Assembly (NCBI GenBank): GCA_903970355.1
Contig: CAJCIF010000363.1
Coordinates: forward strand, 1 to 5,830
DNA length: 5,830 nucleotides
Origin: Actinomycetota bacterium
Lineage (GTDB): Bacteria; Cyanobacteriota; Vampirovibrionia; Obscuribacterales; Obscuribacteraceae
Direction of reading: 5' to 3'
Part shown: piece after piece, positions 3,322 through 5,830 of the stretch
Layout of the letters: each line of letters begins with the position of its first letter
How positions within the stretch are numbered: the stretch's first letter is position 1
Position numbers and translations under genes: made by a program
Notes under the pieces: model-generated
The model's input: the letters and a program-made list of their open reading frames with translations, nothing else
Databases searched by the model: none
Told to the model about the DNA's origin: nothing

Positions 3322-5722
3322 CGTCTTTTCTTTTGGTTGAAGCTGTGGAAGCTAGTTCTTGCGCTTTGGTGGGAAATGTCTGGCTGGCATTTGCGCCTTT
3401 GAGTTTTACTTCAATTTTGTGATGGTTGAATGTGAGTGCATCACCTTCAATCAAAGTGTATTTCACTTCTTCTTTGCCGACCGCTATCTCCAACAGTTGT
3501 CCTTTAAAAGATAGTTTGAACTTGTAGGAGTCCCATGCCGTTGGCATATAAGGAGCAAATTGCAGCTTGCCTCCATAGGCTCTCATTCCTGCAAATCCGT
3601 TGATCACCGCCATCCATGTGCCACCCATTGCAGCAATATGTACTCCGTAGGAAGAGCTGCCATGCACATTGTCGAGATCCATCCTCACCGATTGGGTGAA
3701 GTAATGGTATGCCTTATCCAAATAGCCGACTTCAGAAGCCATAATGCTGTAAGTGCAATGTGACAGCGAAGAGTCGTGAGTGGTTATGGTTTCGTAGTAG
3801 TCGTAGTCTTGTTTCTTTTCCTTCATCGTGAATTTGTCACCAAGCAGAAAAGTGGCAAGGACGGTATCAGCCTGTTTGCAAACTTGATATCTGTAAATGA
3901 CGAGATAGTGATGATGCAAAGGCAATGGGAAAAGTTGAGGTGGAGTTGCCTTCAGATCCCATTTCTTTTTGGATAAGAAAGTATCGTCCTGAGGATGGAT
4001 GGCTAGCTGCTCGTCAAATGGCAAATACATTTTTTCAGCTGCTTTTAACCACTTTTCCGGTTCATCATCAGTAAGTTCGATGGTGTCTTTGATGCGTTCA
4101 AAATCTGTTGGACTGGAGGCTTTCAGTTTCTTTGCCAGTTCAGCAGCAAATTTTAAATGCATCTGTGCCATAGCATTGGTGTAAAAGTTGTTGTCCACAA
4201 GAACTGTGTATTCATCCGGACCTGTCACCATATCTATGCAAAAAGCATTGTTCTTGCGCGGTTCGTAGTGACCGATGTCCATCCAGATGCGAGCTGTATC
4301 AAGCACAATTTCAGCACCGTATTTAACGAGGAATTCCTCATCTTCAGTGGCTTCGAAGTAGTGTTTGATGGCATAAGTGATATCGGCAATGATGTGATAT
4401 TGCGCTGTGCCTGCCGGATAATATGCCGAACACTCTTCGCCACCAATTGTTCGCCAGGCGAATAGAGCACCTTTAGGATGCGACATTTCACGGGCTCGTT
4501 TGCGTGATTCGCCCAGGCAAGAGTATCTGTACTCAAGCATCTTTCTGGCAATTTCTGGTTTTGAATAGAGGAAGAAAGGCAATGCGTAGCTTTCTGCATC
4601 CCAGAAGTAGTGCCCGCCGTAACCTTCTCCGGTAAGACCTTTGGCAGCGATACTCGTGTGGCCGTCACGACCAACGGACTGCAAGAGGTGGAATTGATTG
4701 AAGCGCAAACCTTGTTGAACCAGATCGTTGCCGCCTATTTCGATGTCTGCCCTCTTCCAGAACTCGTTCAAGTAACTTTCTTGCTCTTCACACAGAATCG
4801 CAAAGCCGGATTTTCTTGCTGCAGCTAGAGTTGATTTAGCCCGGTCTAACAATTCTGCTTCGGGATAATCGCGAGAGGTTATGTAGCAGACGAACTTGGT
4901 GAGGCGGATAGTGTCTCCTGCCTTCACTTCAATTTTGAATACCTGCTCGACACTCTCACTGCTTGAAGCGCTGTCCTTCTCGATAAGCTTTGCATTGCCG
5001 AGATAGAGGCTGTTTTCTTGGGCACTGGCAAGACTAAGTTTGCTTCGTTTGGTTTGATGCAGCAGAGCCGAGAAATCTTCGGTTTGCTTTTTCTCCAAAA
5101 GAATCAGGTTTACCCCTTGAACGGCTCCGACGGCCGGACCATATCGAGGTTCACCGCTTTCTTCATCTTCAACGCGCCCGTCTAAAGCGGAGCGCAAAGT
5201 GATGATGCCAGTGAAATTGACAGACTTAATTTCGTATTCCAGAGCAAACATGTCCGGTCGAGTAAACGAAACCACTCTTTTGCTCTTCACGACAAATTGC
5301 TTGCCCGCTTCTGAAGTCCAATCTACCTTTCTCAATAGCGATCCCTTTTGGAAATCGAATTTGCGATCGTAGTGATTGATTGTTCCTTTGAAGAGATCAA
5401 AGTTTTCTTTGTCTGCCGCAAACGTAATGCACTTACCGTTCGGAACATTCAGCATGAACTGGTGTTCTTTTGCCATGCCGTAGGCAGTTTCGGTGTAATG
5501 GATAAGGGACGATTCGTAGAATCCGTTAATAAAAGTGTGGTCGTTAGTGTTGTTTGAGAAGCCTCTGAAGCGCTCTTCGTGAGCCCCACGTAATCCCAGA
5601 TGTCCGTTTCCTAGTGAGAACAAAGTTTCACGGAGGAGGTTTTCTTCAACTTCAAATTTCTCTTCGCTTAATTGCCAGACGTCAATAGAACTTTTTTGGT
5701 CATCAGTTTTGGCCGGGCTCAT
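3314..5722 (-). CDS. GH65 family disaccharide phosphorylase (trehalose, kojibiose or maltose type)
   Basis: The product has 802 residues, a normal length for GH65 inverting phosphorylases, which cleave an alpha-glucosidic disaccharide with phosphate to give beta-glucose 1-phosphate and a free sugar in the cytosol. Domain order by eye: N-terminal beta-sandwich (about 15-270, starting at EENLLRETLFSLGNGHLGLRG), linker, (alpha/alpha)6 barrel (about 325-695) and a C-terminal beta domain. In the barrel are FWDAE (373-377), WRTIGGEECSAYYPAGTAQYH (424-443), the catalytic acid E504 in TGPDEY followed by NNFYTN, KQAD (616-619), and the phosphate-binding HDSSLS (649-654), then GVHIAAMGGTW. The ATG at 5722 is chosen because GGAG (5730-5733) lies 7 nt upstream and the family sequence begins soon after; the frame stays open to the window edge, but the extra 35 residues look non-native. 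It overlaps pgmB, which consumes its product. The GEECSAYYPAGTAQYH loop reminds me more of trehalose- or kojibiose-type members than of the lactobacillar maltose phosphorylases, but I cannot settle the substrate. Confidence 0.94.
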   Translation of the reverse strand: MSPAKTDDQKSSIDVWQLSEEKFEVEENLLRETLFSLGNGHLGLRGAHEERFRGFSNNTNDHTFINGFYESSLIHYTETAYGMAKEHQFMLNVPNGKCITFAADKENFDLFKGTINHYDRKFDFQKGSLLRKVDWTSEAGKQFVVKSKRVVSFTRPDMFALEYEIKSVNFTGIITLRSALDGRVEDEESGEPRYGPAVGAVQGVNLILLEKKQTEDFSALLHQTKRSKLSLASAQENSLYLGNAKLIEKDSASSSESVEQVFKIEVKAGDTIRLTKFVCYITSRDYPEAELLDRAKSTLAAARKSGFAILCEEQESYLNEFWKRADIEIGGNDLVQQGLRFNQFHLLQSVGRDGHTSIAAKGLTGEGYGGHYFWDAESYALPFFLYSKPEIARKMLEYRYSCLGESRKRAREMSHPKGALFAWRTIGGEECSAYYPAGTAQYHIIADITYAIKHYFEATEDEEFLVKYGAEIVLDTARIWMDIGHYEPRKNNAFCIDMVTGPDEYTVLVDNNFYTNAMAQMHLKFAAELAKKLKASSPTDFERIKDTIELTDDEPEKWLKAAEKMYLPFDEQLAIHPQDDTFLSKKKWDLKATPPQLFPLPLHHHYLVIYRYQVCKQADTVLATFLLGDKFTMKEKKQDYDYYETITTHDSSLSHCTYSIMASEVGYLDKAYHYFTQSVRMDLDNVHGSSSYGVHIAAMGGTWMAVINGFAGMRAYGGKLQFAPYMPTAWDSYKFKLSFKGQLLEIAVGKEEVKYTLIEGDALTFNHHKIEVKLKGANASQTFPTKAQELASTASTKRKDDA

Positions 5723-5830
5723 TAGGAATCTCCAAGGTACTGCGAAGAGTGAGTGTTTTTCGGGACTGAAAATCGTTCGACACGGACACAGGCTGACTCC
5801 GAATGCGGTCGCCAACCGGATCCTCACAAA

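Noticed and set aside
4234..4674. 146-codon minus-strand frame inside the phosphorylase gene
   Set aside because: It lies wholly within a well-supported gene in another frame and resembles no protein; it is a shadow. The same applies to the plus-strand frames across 2451-5557.
5723..5827. 35-residue N-terminal extension of the phosphorylase from GTG 5827
   Set aside because: The ATG at 5722 has GGAG at 7 nt and starts close to the conserved domain. The extension has an unusual composition and depends on a frame that is merely open.

Overview
The window is a compact mid-GC bacterial segment with Shine-Dalgarno-led genes, overlapping reading frames and one very clear intrinsic terminator. Nothing in it fixes the taxon. 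I see no transposase, integrase, phage gene or CRISPR array. I found no convincing undescribed multi-gene system; the least ordinary parts are a cluster of palindromes, a small membrane-protein gene and two unrecognised small proteins.

Layout from left to right. Positions 1-59 hold the 3' two-thirds of a tRNA-Leu(UAA), cut by the window edge. A T-tract, a hairpin and a 12-bp direct repeat separate it from a convergent fumarylacetoacetate hydrolase (FAH) family gene (941-120, minus). That gene shares a short intergenic region, with overlapping candidate promoters, with a divergent 52-residue single-pass membrane protein (1059-1217, plus). A good sigma-70-type promoter at 1237-1265 precedes a 159-residue coiled-coil protein (1324-1803, plus), which ends at a strong, symmetric terminator (1820-1854).

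Positions 1855-2125 carry no gene. They contain a dense set of palindromes built around GGGCGGC-like cores, the same core as in the terminator stem, including one element (1982-2052) that can fold as a branched structure.

The right half is entirely on the minus strand. A two-gene operon comes first in transcription order: a glycoside hydrolase family 65 (GH65) disaccharide phosphorylase (5722-3314), then beta-phosphoglucomutase (3321-2656), overlapping by 8 bp. The pathway reads as: an alpha-glucosyl disaccharide plus phosphate gives beta-glucose 1-phosphate plus a sugar, and the mutase turns beta-glucose 1-phosphate into glucose 6-phosphate for glycolysis. The exact disaccharide (trehalose, kojibiose, maltose or another) cannot be fixed by eye. 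Downstream on the same strand lies a small exported protein (2521-2126) with its own strong ribosome binding site and no recognised function.
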